Shown piece after piece: positions 8,727-16,945 of a DNA stretch of 64,000 nt (positions are counted from its first letter, which is position 1; the number at the start of each line of letters is the position of its first letter). A program made the translations under genes and the position numbers. Source of the stretch: Agreia sp. VKM Ac-1783 (GTDB taxonomy: Bacteria > Actinomycetota > Actinomycetes > Actinomycetales > Microbacteriaceae); NCBI RefSeq assembly GCF_900177765.1, contig NZ_FXWI01000001.1, positions 1 to 64,000 on the forward strand, in the 5' to 3' direction. The notes beneath the pieces were generated by a model, which did not search any database, was not told the origin of the DNA, and saw nothing but the letters and a program-made list of their open reading frames with translations.

Positions 8727-9692
8727 ATGCACATCGACCCGATCGCCCTCGACACACTGTCGTCCCTGGCCCAGCAGCCTTCGGATCCGGCGCTAACCCC
8801 GGCCCAGCGTCGCGACATCGTCGCCGACGACCTGCAGCAGTTCATGACGAGCCTCCCGCGCGATCCGCGGTGGGATGCGGTGGAGATCACCGACCTCACG
8901 GTCGCAGGTGAGCATCGCGAGATCCCGATCCGGATCTTCCGTCCGTCCGGAACCGCCGAAGCCCTGCCGTCGGTGCTGTACTTCTTCGGCGGCGCCTTCT
9001 GGATGCGTTCATACGACACCGAGGACATGCTCTCCATCTGCCGCCAGCTCGCCGTTGAGGCGAATGCCGTCGTCGTCGAGATCGACTACGCGCTTGCCCC
9101 CGAATATCCCTACCCTGTGGCCCTGAACGAGGGCGCGGCGGTGCTGCGATGGATGGCGGAAAGCGGGCACGCGTACGGCATCGACCCCACGCGACTCGCA
9201 GTAGGAGGCATCTCCTCAGGCGGCGCCATTGCGGCAGGGGTGGCACTCATGGACCGGGACAGCGGAACACCACTCGTGCGCCTGCAGATACTCGAGGTGC
9301 CCGGCATCGACCTCGCACTGTCACTGAGCGCCAGCCCGCCTGCCGAGTTCACCGACGCCGACCTCGAGACCTTCCTCGAGTTCCAGAAGTTCTATCTTCC
9401 AGACGGAGTACCGGCCGACGATCCCTACGTCTCGCCGGCAGACACGCCCTCGGTCGAGGGCCTGCCGCCCGCTCTGATCCTGTCGGCTGAATTCGACGTC
9501 ATCCGTCCGTCGGGCGAGGCCTACGCCGATCGCTTGCGGCTCGCGGGTGTCACGTGCGTGTCGGTGGTCTTCGGCGGGCAGGTGCACTTCTCGCCTCAGC
9601 TCGCTTCTGTGTCGCCCTCGTCGCGGGCATGGCGGGGGATGGTCACGGAGGCCGTGCGCGGCCTGCGCCGCAACCCCGCCGCGCCGCTCTAA
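8727..9692 (+). CDS. Alpha/beta hydrolase, HSL family, with altered oxyanion motif
   Basis: 321 residues from ATG 8727, which has AAGAAAGAGG just upstream; the open frame extends further 5' but overlaps the previous gene. Nucleophile elbow GGISSGGAIAAG, acid candidate in LSAEFDVIRPSGE and His in GGQVHFSP are all present. The oxyanion segment reads YFFGGAFWMRS, so the usual His of HGG is Phe. This is a paralogue of the preceding hydrolase, probably from duplication, and may have a different substrate. It lies 85 bases after its neighbour and probably in the same transcript. Confidence 0.88.
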   Translation: MHIDPIALDTLSSLAQQPSDPALTPAQRRDIVADDLQQFMTSLPRDPRWDAVEITDLTVAGEHREIPIRIFRPSGTAEALPSVLYFFGGAFWMRSYDTEDMLSICRQLAVEANAVVVEIDYALAPEYPYPVALNEGAAVLRWMAESGHAYGIDPTRLAVGGISSGGAIAAGVALMDRDSGTPLVRLQILEVPGIDLALSLSASPPAEFTDADLETFLEFQKFYLPDGVPADDPYVSPADTPSVEGLPPALILSAEFDVIRPSGEAYADRLRLAGVTCVSVVFGGQVHFSPQLASVSPSSRAWRGMVTEAVRGLRRNPAAPL

Positions 9693-9708
9693 GGCCGAGT
9701 CGGTCACT

Positions 9709-9813
9709 ATGGAGGACAATCACGTCTGTGCCGCCGAGCACTTGATCATTCCGACCGAGAGCGGAGCGCTCTATTTCGCCGCAGTCACGCCGGTGGTGAA
9801 ATCGACCTCATGA
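9709..9813 (+). CDS. Possible 34-residue leader peptide coupled to the decarboxylase gene
   Basis: A short open frame MEDNHVCAAEHLIIPTESG... whose TGA overlaps the ATG of the keto acid decarboxylase gene (ATGA at 9810-9813). The decarboxylase start lacks a strong ribosome binding site, so translation of this frame could feed ribosomes to it. No family is recognised and the frame itself has only a weak upstream purine run. It could equally be chance open sequence in the leader. Confidence 0.25.
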   Translation: MEDNHVCAAEHLIIPTESGALYFAAVTPVVKSTS

Positions 9814-11489
9814 CGATCACTGATGGCTTTGTCTCTGTAGGCCAGTACCTCGCCACCCGTCTCCTGCAGCTCGGCGTGCGCCACGTCTTCGGCCTGCCAG
9901 GCGACTTCAATCTCAACCTTCTCGACGAGATGGCCACTGTCGAAGGAATCGAGTGGGTCGGTTCATCCAACGAGCTGAACGCCGCGTACTCGGCCGATGG
10001 CTACGCACGAGTCGGCAGGTGCGCGGGCGCGCTCGTCACCACGTTCGGTGTCGGCGAGCTCTCTGCGCTCAATGGCATCGCCGGCAGCTTCGCCGAGCAC
10101 GTGCCGGTCATCCACATCGGTGGCCTGCCCGCGCGTGCGTCGATGGACTCCAGCGCTCCTCTCCACCACACTCTCCTCGACGGCGACTACGGACACTTCG
10201 TTCGGATGTTCCGCGAGGTGACCGTGGCCGATGCCATCATCGACGAGGCCACCGCGGCCGGCGAGATCGATCGACTGCTCGTGGCCATGATCTCGGCGAG
10301 CAAGCCCGTCTACCTCGGGGTGCCTCTCGATGTGGCGAAGGCCCCCGTCTCGGCCCGATCGCTCGACGTTCCGCTCGCGCCGCTGGCAAGCGACCCGCAT
10401 GCTCTTTCGGCCTTCGCGGTGGCGCTCTCGCGCGAATTCGCGGACGCTCGATCGCTCGTGGTCCTGGCGGGTCCAGACATCCACAGACGCGGGATCGAGC
10501 GCGATGTTGCTGAACTCGCCGAACTCCCCGGCATCAGCATCGCCTCGCAGAGCGGCTCGAAGGCGATCCTTGATGAGAGTCACCCGTCCAGTCTGGGCAC
10601 CTACCTCGGGGCCACGACGCGCAACGCCGAATCGCGTGCACGCGTGGACGACGCGGAACACCTCGTGATGATCGGCACGGCGTTCAGCGACTTCACGACG
10701 GGATTCTTCACGCATGGCTACGACCCCGCGTCTGCTGTCGAGCTGGCGCTCGATCATGCGCGCATCGGGCATGCTGTCTACCCGGGCGTTCGTCTTGACG
10801 ACGCGGTGCGCGCCCTACGTCACGCCGCGGAGTTGGCCCCGCTTCAAGTTGGGCCGGTGATCGAGCCCGTCGCCGCTGCTTCTCGCGTGACCGTGGAAGG
10901 CGATTCGGCTCTCGCACACGACTCGTTCTGGCCCGAGATCCAAGACTGGCTTGAACCCGACACGACCATTGCAGCCGAGGCGGGGACGGCATTCTATGGC
11001 GTGTTGGATCTCGACCTCCCCGAGCGCAGCGACCTGATGGGCCAGCCGATCTGGTCGTCGATCGGGTTCACTCTGCCCGCCATTTTCGGCGCCATGCTCG
11101 CACGTCCCGATCGCCGCCCCGTGCTGTTCATCGGAGACGGATCGGCTCAACTCACGATTCAGGAGTTGGGTCACCTCTACGCATACGGTCGCAATCCCGT
11201 GGTCTTCCTCCTCGACAACGACGGCTATACGGTCGAACGGAAGATCCAGAGCCCGGATGCGCGCTATCAGGACATCGTGCGCTGGAACTGGGATCTCGTG
11301 CCGGCTGCATTCGGCGCCGACGATATCTCCGTGCTCAGCGCCAGTACTTCGGCCGAGCTGCAGACAGCACTGTCCAGAGCCCGCGCCGCCGATCGCGGCG
11401 CTTTCATCCGGGTGGTTCTTCCCAAGTACGACGCTCCTCGTCTACTGGAGGTGCTCGCGCGTGGCATCTCGGAGGTCAACAAGCACTGA
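9810..11489 (+). CDS. Thiamine-diphosphate 2-keto acid decarboxylase (indolepyruvate/pyruvate decarboxylase family)
   Basis: 559 residues, the family's usual length. The N-terminal pyrimidine-binding domain has HVFGLPGDFNLNLLD and the cofactor-activating Glu in SSNELNAAYSADGYAR. The paired His of decarboxylases is in PLHHTLLDGDYGHF. The C-terminal domain has the diphosphate/Mg motif GDGSAQLTIQELGHL ending in LLDNDGYTVE. These features mark a non-oxidative decarboxylase that turns a 2-keto acid into an aldehyde and CO2 (Ehrlich pathway), not an acetolactate synthase. The exact keto acid, whether branched-chain, aromatic or pyruvate, cannot be read from sequence. Nearby amino-acid dehydrogenases would supply it. 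Confidence 0.9.
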   Translation: MTITDGFVSVGQYLATRLLQLGVRHVFGLPGDFNLNLLDEMATVEGIEWVGSSNELNAAYSADGYARVGRCAGALVTTFGVGELSALNGIAGSFAEHVPVIHIGGLPARASMDSSAPLHHTLLDGDYGHFVRMFREVTVADAIIDEATAAGEIDRLLVAMISASKPVYLGVPLDVAKAPVSARSLDVPLAPLASDPHALSAFAVALSREFADARSLVVLAGPDIHRRGIERDVAELAELPGISIASQSGSKAILDESHPSSLGTYLGATTRNAESRARVDDAEHLVMIGTAFSDFTTGFFTHGYDPASAVELALDHARIGHAVYPGVRLDDAVRALRHAAELAPLQVGPVIEPVAAASRVTVEGDSALAHDSFWPEIQDWLEPDTTIAAEAGTAFYGVLDLDLPERSDLMGQPIWSSIGFTLPAIFGAMLARPDRRPVLFIGDGSAQLTIQELGHLYAYGRNPVVFLLDNDGYTVERKIQSPDARYQDIVRWNWDLVPAAFGADDISVLSASTSAELQTALSRARAADRGAFIRVVLPKYDAPRLLEVLARGISEVNKH

Positions 11490-11491
11490 GC

Positions 11492-12100
11492 TCAGAACGA
11501 TGGCGGGGTCATGGCGCCGATCAGGACGGCCGCCGCGGTGGTGGCGTTCGCGTACCAGTGCGGTATCGACGCGTCGTAGGTGATCGTGTCACCCGCGGCG
11601 AGTTCGTGCCTCTCGTCTCCCACTACGACGATCAATTCACCCTCGACGATGATCACGCACTCCTCGCCGTCGTGGCGGAACGGCGCCGATTCGTTGCTCC
11701 AGCCCGCGCCGATTTCGGCGCGGATCATTCCGAGCTGGCCGTTCAGACTCGGCGTGAGGAGTTCGTAGACCAGATCGCGCTCAGACAACAGGAGTCGACG
11801 GTGGGATCCCGCACGAACCAGTTCGACATGCTGGGGCTGGGGGTCTGGGCCACCGAAGAATTCGCCGACGCCTACCCCCAGGGCCTGGGCGAGTTTGATC
11901 AGGGTGCTGTAGGAGGGATTGCCGTTGCCGCGCTCGATCTGGCTGAGGATCCCGGAGCTTACGCCGGCAGCGCCGGCAAGGGCGTTGAGGCTCATGCCGG
12001 AGGCCGACCGCAGCGACCGCACGATGTCTCCGAGCTCCTGAGGGGCTTCTGTAGGGTCCTGCGTCGCGGATAGCTCTGGCTCGTCGCTCATCTCGCTCAT
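11492..12100 (-). CDS. XRE-cupin transcriptional regulator
   Basis: 202 residues. An N-terminal Cro/C1-type helix-turn-helix (IVRSLRSASGMSLNALAGAAGVSSGILSQIERG) is followed by a cupin barrel (RHDGEECVIIVEGELIVVVGDERHELAAGDTITYDASIPH). Such regulators bind DNA through the HTH and a small ligand through the cupin, often controlling amino-acid or amine catabolism. It ends 3 bases from the convergent decarboxylase stop. ATG at 12100 is used; a second in-frame ATG lies three codons later. It follows the amidohydrolase by 13 bases, so the two are probably cotranscribed. Confidence 0.9.
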   Translation of the reverse strand: MSEMSDEPELSATQDPTEAPQELGDIVRSLRSASGMSLNALAGAAGVSSGILSQIERGNGNPSYSTLIKLAQALGVGVGEFFGGPDPQPQHVELVRAGSHRRLLLSERDLVYELLTPSLNGQLGMIRAEIGAGWSNESAPFRHDGEECVIIVEGELIVVVGDERHELAAGDTITYDASIPHWYANATTAAAVLIGAMTPPSF

Positions 12101-12113
12101 CTCGTCCTCACGC

Positions 12114-13349
12114 TCACGCTTGCAGGGCTAGATCGTTGCGGTAGACCGTGCCTGCCTTAGCCACGAAACGAATCGCGCGAAGCGCGGTGATGTCCTCGAG
12201 AGGATCCCCGTCAACGATGATGAGGTCGGCGGCCTTACCGACCTCGAGCGTTCCGGTTGTTGCGTGCAGGCCCGCGTTCACGGCACCGTCGCGCGTAGCG
12301 GAGAGAAGCGCTCGCGCCGGGGTGAGCCCGATCCTCACCATGGCGATAATCTCGTCGACGAGCCCATCGTGCGGGTTGAATGGTGTGCCCGCATCCGTGC
12401 CCGCCGCGATGTTCACTCCCGCTTCGACCGCGGCTCGGAACATCGAGATGCTGCGGTCCTCCTCCGCTCTGGCCTTGTCGACGATCCACGACGGGATCGT
12501 GCCGTTCGCGCCCTCGGCGACAATATTGCCGATCGCCGCGAGGGTGGGGACGAGGTAGGTGCCTCGATCGAGCGCGAGGTCGAAAAGGGCCGCGTCCAGG
12601 TGGAATCCGTGTTCGATCGTGTCTACGCCTGCAAGAATTGCGTTCTCGATGCCCTCTCGGCCGATCGCGTGAGTCGATACTCGACGGCCCGCATTGTGCG
12701 CCTCCTGCACGATCACCGCGAGCTCCTCTCGCAGCAGCGCCGTCTGCGTGGGCTTGACCTCCGATGTGAGCACTCCGCCGGTCGCCATGGCTTTGATGAA
12801 GCTCGCTCCCTCCTTGAGCTGCCCGCGGACAGCCGTCCGCACGGCGTCGACTCCATCCGCCTCGACGCCCATGAAGTAGCAATGTCCGCCGGTCATGGTG
12901 ATGACGCGGCCGGCAGCGACGACGCGGGGACCGGGGACGATGCCCGTGTCGATCGCGCGGCCGAGATCGATCACCACGTTGTCGGCGGCCCCGCAGTCCT
13001 TCACCGTCGTGATTCCTGCGTTCAGCGTGATGAGCGCGTTCGCGGCCGCACGGTATGCCGCCGTCGCCGTCGAGTCGCTGCGCACCTGGGCGCCGAGGTC
13101 GGCTGCTCCATCGTTGGCGAGGTGCACGTGCGAGTTGATCAGGCCGGGCATAATCGTTCCGGCTGCAGCATCGATCACGATGTCGACGGGAGGAGCCTCA
13201 GCATCGGGGCCGATCCATCCGATCACTCCATGATCGACGAGGATCGATCGACCAGCGTCAGTTGTGCGCCCATCGTTACCGTCGAAGATTCGACCATTCC
13301 GCACGAGCCAGCGTGCTGAGGGTTGTCGTTGGAGCTGGTGAGTGATCAT
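12114..13349 (-). CDS. Amidohydrolase-superfamily metal-dependent peptidase/amidase
   Basis: 411 residues. Amidohydrolase metal ligands are visible: GLINSHVHLAND near residue 75, a Lys candidate in FIKAMATGGVLT, His residues in STHAIGREG and DTIEHGFHLD, and the Asp in AAGTDAGTPFNPH. The pattern resembles imidazolonepropionase-like and Xaa-Pro/Lys-Arg carboxypeptidase members that remove a C-terminal amino acid from an N-acylated substrate. Cytoplasmic, with no signal peptide. ATG at 13349 is preferred over GTG 13370. Neither has a ribosome binding site, which suggests a leaderless or nearly leaderless mRNA. Its context fits release of an amino acid from an imported conjugate. Confidence 0.85.
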   Translation of the reverse strand: MITHQLQRQPSARWLVRNGRIFDGNDGRTTDAGRSILVDHGVIGWIGPDAEAPPVDIVIDAAAGTIMPGLINSHVHLANDGAADLGAQVRSDSTATAAYRAAANALITLNAGITTVKDCGAADNVVIDLGRAIDTGIVPGPRVVAAGRVITMTGGHCYFMGVEADGVDAVRTAVRGQLKEGASFIKAMATGGVLTSEVKPTQTALLREELAVIVQEAHNAGRRVSTHAIGREGIENAILAGVDTIEHGFHLDAALFDLALDRGTYLVPTLAAIGNIVAEGANGTIPSWIVDKARAEEDRSISMFRAAVEAGVNIAAGTDAGTPFNPHDGLVDEIIAMVRIGLTPARALLSATRDGAVNAGLHATTGTLEVGKAADLIIVDGDPLEDITALRAIRFVAKAGTVYRNDLALQA

Positions 13350-13358
13350 AAAATATTC

Positions 13359-13368
13359 ACTATAGTGC
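13359..13368. promoter_or_regulatory. 10-bp palindrome in front of the amidohydrolase gene
   Basis: CACTATAGTG is a perfect dyad 9 bases upstream of the amidohydrolase ATG. On the minus strand it contains TATAGT, which could be a -10 element, and TATAAT occurs about 20 bases further upstream, at the end of the Lrp-type gene. An operator overlapping a promoter is possible. Candidate binders are the adjacent XRE-cupin or Lrp proteins; which one is not shown. Confidence 0.3.
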
Positions 13369-13384
13369 ACGGTTATCTACTGAA

Positions 13385-13909
13385 TTATACGGAAGTCTTG
13401 CTTCGCAGGAGTTGGGCGGTTCGATAGGGGATCAACTCCTTGAGGATGATCGACGTCGAGGTCCGTCGGATGCCCGTGCAGCCGAGAATTCGCTGGCCCA
13501 CCCGGTAGAGGTCATCCGCGTCGATCGCCACGACGTGGCAGATGAGGTCTGTCTCCCCGGACACCGCGTTACATTCAAGAACTTCAGGAATGGTCAACAG
13601 TTCTTTCATGGCTTTCTCGAATTCACTCTGGCCCACCTCTGCGGTGACGAAGGCTCGCGTGCCATACCCGAGCGACTCTGGTCGCACGAGCGTGCTGGTC
13701 AGGCGAAGAACTCCCTCGCCGAATAGAAGTGAGATCCGTGCCTGCACTGTGCCACGGGCAAGGCGTAGGCGCTCGGACAGCCACCCGACCGTCGCCCGGG
13801 GTTCCACGTCGAGAGCGAGTATGACTCTCTGGCTCGCTTCATCGATCCTTTTGGCCATATTCGCCACGGCATGTCCCAACGTCTGCAGATCATCGATCAA
13901 ATCGATCAT
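13385..13909 (-). CDS. Lrp/AsnC-family transcriptional regulator
   Basis: 174 residues. The N-terminal winged helix (ATVGWLSERLRLARGTVQARISLL) is followed by a RAM-type sensing domain (RAFVTAEVGQSEFEKAM... VSGETDLICHVVAIDADDLYRV). Lrp/AsnC proteins bind an amino acid in the RAM domain and control amino-acid metabolism. It is divergent from the ACT-domain and Leu/Val-type dehydrogenase genes and upstream of the amidohydrolase on its own strand, so it could regulate both. An alternative start at 13855 (MAKRIDEASQ) gives 156 residues, closer to the family norm; neither start has a clear ribosome binding site. Confidence 0.85.
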   Translation of the reverse strand: MIDLIDDLQTLGHAVANMAKRIDEASQRVILALDVEPRATVGWLSERLRLARGTVQARISLLFGEGVLRLTSTLVRPESLGYGTRAFVTAEVGQSEFEKAMKELLTIPEVLECNAVSGETDLICHVVAIDADDLYRVGQRILGCTGIRRTSTSIILKELIPYRTAQLLRSKTSV

Positions 13910-13960
13910 TATGTCGAACGACTATTCCATATCTTGAACGGTCACAACGACAATTTATGC

Positions 13961-14257
13961 ATGAACGCCGCGGATGTGACAACCGTTGAGATCATCGTCA
14001 GCGACGATTCGACGGCCCTCGGCCTCATCGTGCGCGTGGTCTCAACACCTCCCTTCTCGCTGGAGAGGCTGCGCTTCTCGAAAGTCACCGCCACGAAGAG
14101 CCGTCAGGTCCTGATGGACGTCGTTGCGAACGGTCGCTGCGATCTGCTCAGTAAGAGGTTGAACCGCATTGTGCCGGTGCTGCGTGTGCGTCTACTCGAT
14201 CCGCTAGAACTCTCCCCACGACGAAAGAACAGAAATGACATACCCAGGACTGCCTGA
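13961..14257 (+). CDS. Small ACT-domain protein resembling the acetohydroxyacid synthase regulatory subunit
   Basis: 98 residues. The segment TTVEIIVSDDSTALGLIVRV, a middle strand around LERLRF, then DLLSKRLNRIVPVLRVRLLDP follow the beta-alpha-beta-beta-alpha-beta pattern of the ACT domain in IlvN/IlvH, including the 'L.K.L.R.V.VL...L.DP' end. ACT domains bind amino acids as allosteric ligands. Codon use is clearly coding (G/C third positions). The 3' end overlaps the following dehydrogenase gene by 23 bases, so the two are coupled. No catalytic synthase subunit is nearby, so it may tune the dehydrogenase or act alone. ATG 13961 has no good ribosome binding site; the frame is open upstream. 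Confidence 0.6.
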   Translation: MNAADVTTVEIIVSDDSTALGLIVRVVSTPPFSLERLRFSKVTATKSRQVLMDVVANGRCDLLSKRLNRIVPVLRVRLLDPLELSPRRKNRNDIPRTA

Positions 14258-15296
14258 TTTCGACCATGAACGTGTGACAACCGTGGTGGGAGAGCGCTCG
14301 GGCGCGACGATAACCGTTGCCTTGCATTCGAGCCGGCTCGGCCCCGCGCTCGGCGGCTGCCGTTTGTGGAACTACGACAGCTGGCTCGACGGAGTCGTAG
14401 ACGCTTTGCGTCTGTCGTCGGCTATGACCCTCAAGAACGCTGCGGCGGGCCTCAACGCTGGCGGAGGAAAATCTGTGATCGCGCTCCGACGGGGCGAGGT
14501 CCTCGATCCGCAGCGACGACGGAATGCCCTGCTCGACCTGGGTGACCTCGTCGAAACGTTCGACGGTCGATACCGCACGGCCGAAGATGTCGGAACCAAC
14601 GAGGCGGATATGGGTGTCGTGGCCGAGCGCACCCCGCATGTGGTGGGCTTGCCGGCACAGGGCGGTGGCACCGGAAACCCGGCCCACGACACCGCCCTCG
14701 GCGTCTACGCGAGCATCGGCGCCACGCTCGAGGCGATGGGAGCCCCCGGCATTGTAGGCAAGACGATAACGATCTCCGGCCTCGGTCAAGTGGGTGGTCG
14801 CCTTGCCAAGCTGCTCGCCGCCGATGGTGCGCAGCTGATTGTGGCCGATGTGAATCCCGCGTGCCGAGCTCTGGCAGACGAACTCGGCGCACAATGGGTC
14901 TCCATCGAGGAGGTGCTGGTGACCCGGGCGCACGTGTTCGTTCCTGCCGCCTTGGGAGGAGTCCTCACCGATGATGTGATCGATGCGCTACCCGTTCGCG
15001 CCGTCGTCGGCCCGGCCAACAACCCGCTTGCCCACAGGGAGGGCGCTGATCGTCTGGCCGAGCGGGGGATTCTCTACGCGCCCGACTTCGTCGTCAATGC
15101 GGGGGGAGTCATCTACCTGACTATGGCGGCGGAAGGCGCTGACCGGTCGATCATCGACGATCGTGTGCGAGGCATCGGTGACACGCTCCGAGCGGCGTTC
15201 CGAGATGCCGACGAGAAGGGCATCACGCCCCTCGCCGCGGCCGAGGGGATCGCTGCTGCGCGGTTGGCCGATGCGATTGGCCGTTCGCACAGCTAA
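14235..15296 (+). CDS. Leucine/valine/phenylalanine-type NAD-dependent amino acid dehydrogenase
   Basis: 353 residues. The catalytic region has LGPALGGCRLW, the first Lys in MTLKNAAAGLNAGGGK and the second in GGGKSVIAL (about residue 79), as in Leu/Phe/Val dehydrogenases. A nucleotide-binding Rossmann fold follows, ITISGLGQVGGRLAKLLAADGAQLIVAD, where the final Asp favours NAD. The C-terminus has ARAVVGPANNPL-like text and APDFVVNAGGV. The enzyme interconverts an L-amino acid and its 2-keto acid. Beside a keto acid decarboxylase and a D-amino-acid dehydrogenase it could either deaminate the L form or reaminate keto acid. Which side chain is accepted cannot be read from sequence. Confidence 0.9.
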   Translation: MTYPGLPDFDHERVTTVVGERSGATITVALHSSRLGPALGGCRLWNYDSWLDGVVDALRLSSAMTLKNAAAGLNAGGGKSVIALRRGEVLDPQRRRNALLDLGDLVETFDGRYRTAEDVGTNEADMGVVAERTPHVVGLPAQGGGTGNPAHDTALGVYASIGATLEAMGAPGIVGKTITISGLGQVGGRLAKLLAADGAQLIVADVNPACRALADELGAQWVSIEEVLVTRAHVFVPAALGGVLTDDVIDALPVRAVVGPANNPLAHREGADRLAERGILYAPDFVVNAGGVIYLTMAAEGADRSIIDDRVRGIGDTLRAAFRDADEKGITPLAAAEGIAAARLADAIGRSHS

Positions 15297-15308
15297 CGTG
15301 TAGCAATT

Positions 15309-16886
15309 GTGGATTCCCGAACAAGATTGCGTCCGTCCTCGAAAGGTAACTTGATAGCCGTGCTGACACCTGATGGCGATTTCCCGGAGCGTCCGTGCCA
15401 GACGCTCTTCGTCGGAGGAAGGGTCATCGATCCTGAGACCGGCCTCGACGCCGTGCGCAACGTCGGTCTTTGCGATGGCTCGATCAGTTACATCGGTTCG
15501 GGGCGCCCGCCGTCGGAGTTGATCGTCGACGTCGCTGGCTTGGTAGTAGCGCCCGGGTTCATTGACATGCACAGCCACGCGCAGTCCCCTACGGGCCTCT
15601 TGTTGCAAGCTCTCGACGGCGTCACGACAGCGCTCGACCTCGAGGCCGGCGCTCTGCCCGTGTCGGTGGTGTACGAGCGGGCCGAAGCCGAGGGGCGACC
15701 CATCAACTTCGGCTTCTCGTCATCCTGGGCGCTGGCCCGGATGCAGGTTCTCGACGATGTGAAGCTGCCTGATGAGAACACCGCAGACCCTCTGCCGGAG
15801 CCGATTCACGTGTTCGAGGAGAACCAGACGCGAGCGAGGTGGAACACCCCCGCAAGCGATCGGGAGGTCGACGCGATCTTGGATCGTGTCGAGCAGGGGG
15901 TTCATGAGGGCGGCATCGGTATCGGTGTGCTCCTCGGCTATTCCCCTCTGTCGGGTCGCGAGGAGTTCTACCGCACCGCTCAACTGGCGGAGCGGTTGAG
16001 CGTACCCGCATTCACCCACTCCCGACAGATGTCCAACATCGAACCGGGCTCGTCGCTGGACGGAGCTCTCGAAATCATCGGTGCGGCGGCGGGAACGGGC
16101 GCAGCGCTGCACATCTGCCACATCAACAGCACCTCCCTGCAACGCATCGACGACGTCGGGCTGGCGGTGGAGATCGCTCAAGCGCGCGGCACCCGTGTCA
16201 CCACGGAGGCCTACCCCTACGCGGCCGGTTCGACGGGAGTCGGGGCCGCGTTCTTCGAACCCGACAAACTCGACAGGTTGGGGATCACGACGCGCTCGAT
16301 CAAGTACCTTCCCACGGGCGAGCGCATCGCCTCCCTGGATCGGCTGGTCGAGTTGCGGCAGATGGATCCAGGCGGCATGTGCATCATAGATTTCCTGGAC
16401 ACCGATGATCCAACGCAGCTGGCGATGCTCATCCGCGGGCTCACCATGCCCGGCGGGGTCATCGCCTCCGACTCGATGCCGCTCACACACGGACCTCACC
16501 GGGTGTACAACGAGTGGCCGCCCCCGGAAGGTGCCCTCACGCATCCTCGCAGCGCCGGATGCTTTGCGCGCACCTTCGGGTGGCTCGTTCGGGAGCTCGG
16601 CGTGCTCACCCTCGAGGATGCGCTCAGGAGGGTCACGTACGCCCCTGCATCCATCCTCGAAGACTCGGTTCCCGCAATGAAGAAGAAGGGTCGCGTGCAA
16701 GTGGGCGCCGACGCCGATCTCGCGATCTTCGATCCCCAGACCATCTCTGATCGCTCCACCTTCGAGACCACGAGACCGTCGACCGGATTCAGGCACGTGC
16801 TCGTGGCGGGCACCTTCGTCGTCCGCGATGGCATCGCCATTGCCGCGAGCCGTGCAGGTCGCGCGATTCGTAGCGTCGTGCGCTAG
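15309..16886 (+). CDS. N-acyl-D-amino-acid deacylase-like amidohydrolase
   Basis: Up to 525 residues. The first metal-binding motif is FIDMHSHAQSP; later come FTHSRQMSN, LHICHINSTS and, near the end, SDSMPLTHGPHRVY and an amidohydrolase C-terminal barrel (KGRVQVGADADLAIFDPQTI). This set matches D-aminoacylase/dihydroorotase-like enzymes that remove an acyl group from N-acyl-D-amino acids or N-acyl-D-glutamate. No signal peptide, so cytoplasmic. The start is uncertain: GTG 15309 lacks a ribosome binding site, whereas TTG 15351 and GTG 15360 follow GAAAGG at 15341. Thirteen bases after the dehydrogenase, likely the same transcript. Context supports D-amino-acid release. Confidence 0.85.
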   Translation: MDSRTRLRPSSKGNLIAVLTPDGDFPERPCQTLFVGGRVIDPETGLDAVRNVGLCDGSISYIGSGRPPSELIVDVAGLVVAPGFIDMHSHAQSPTGLLLQALDGVTTALDLEAGALPVSVVYERAEAEGRPINFGFSSSWALARMQVLDDVKLPDENTADPLPEPIHVFEENQTRARWNTPASDREVDAILDRVEQGVHEGGIGIGVLLGYSPLSGREEFYRTAQLAERLSVPAFTHSRQMSNIEPGSSLDGALEIIGAAAGTGAALHICHINSTSLQRIDDVGLAVEIAQARGTRVTTEAYPYAAGSTGVGAAFFEPDKLDRLGITTRSIKYLPTGERIASLDRLVELRQMDPGGMCIIDFLDTDDPTQLAMLIRGLTMPGGVIASDSMPLTHGPHRVYNEWPPPEGALTHPRSAGCFARTFGWLVRELGVLTLEDALRRVTYAPASILEDSVPAMKKKGRVQVGADADLAIFDPQTISDRSTFETTRPSTGFRHVLVAGTFVVRDGIAIAASRAGRAIRSVVR

Positions 16887-16945
16887 TGCAACGGCACCCC
16901 CACCAGTACTTGTTCCCCACCCAGTACCCACCCAGGAGGCAATTC

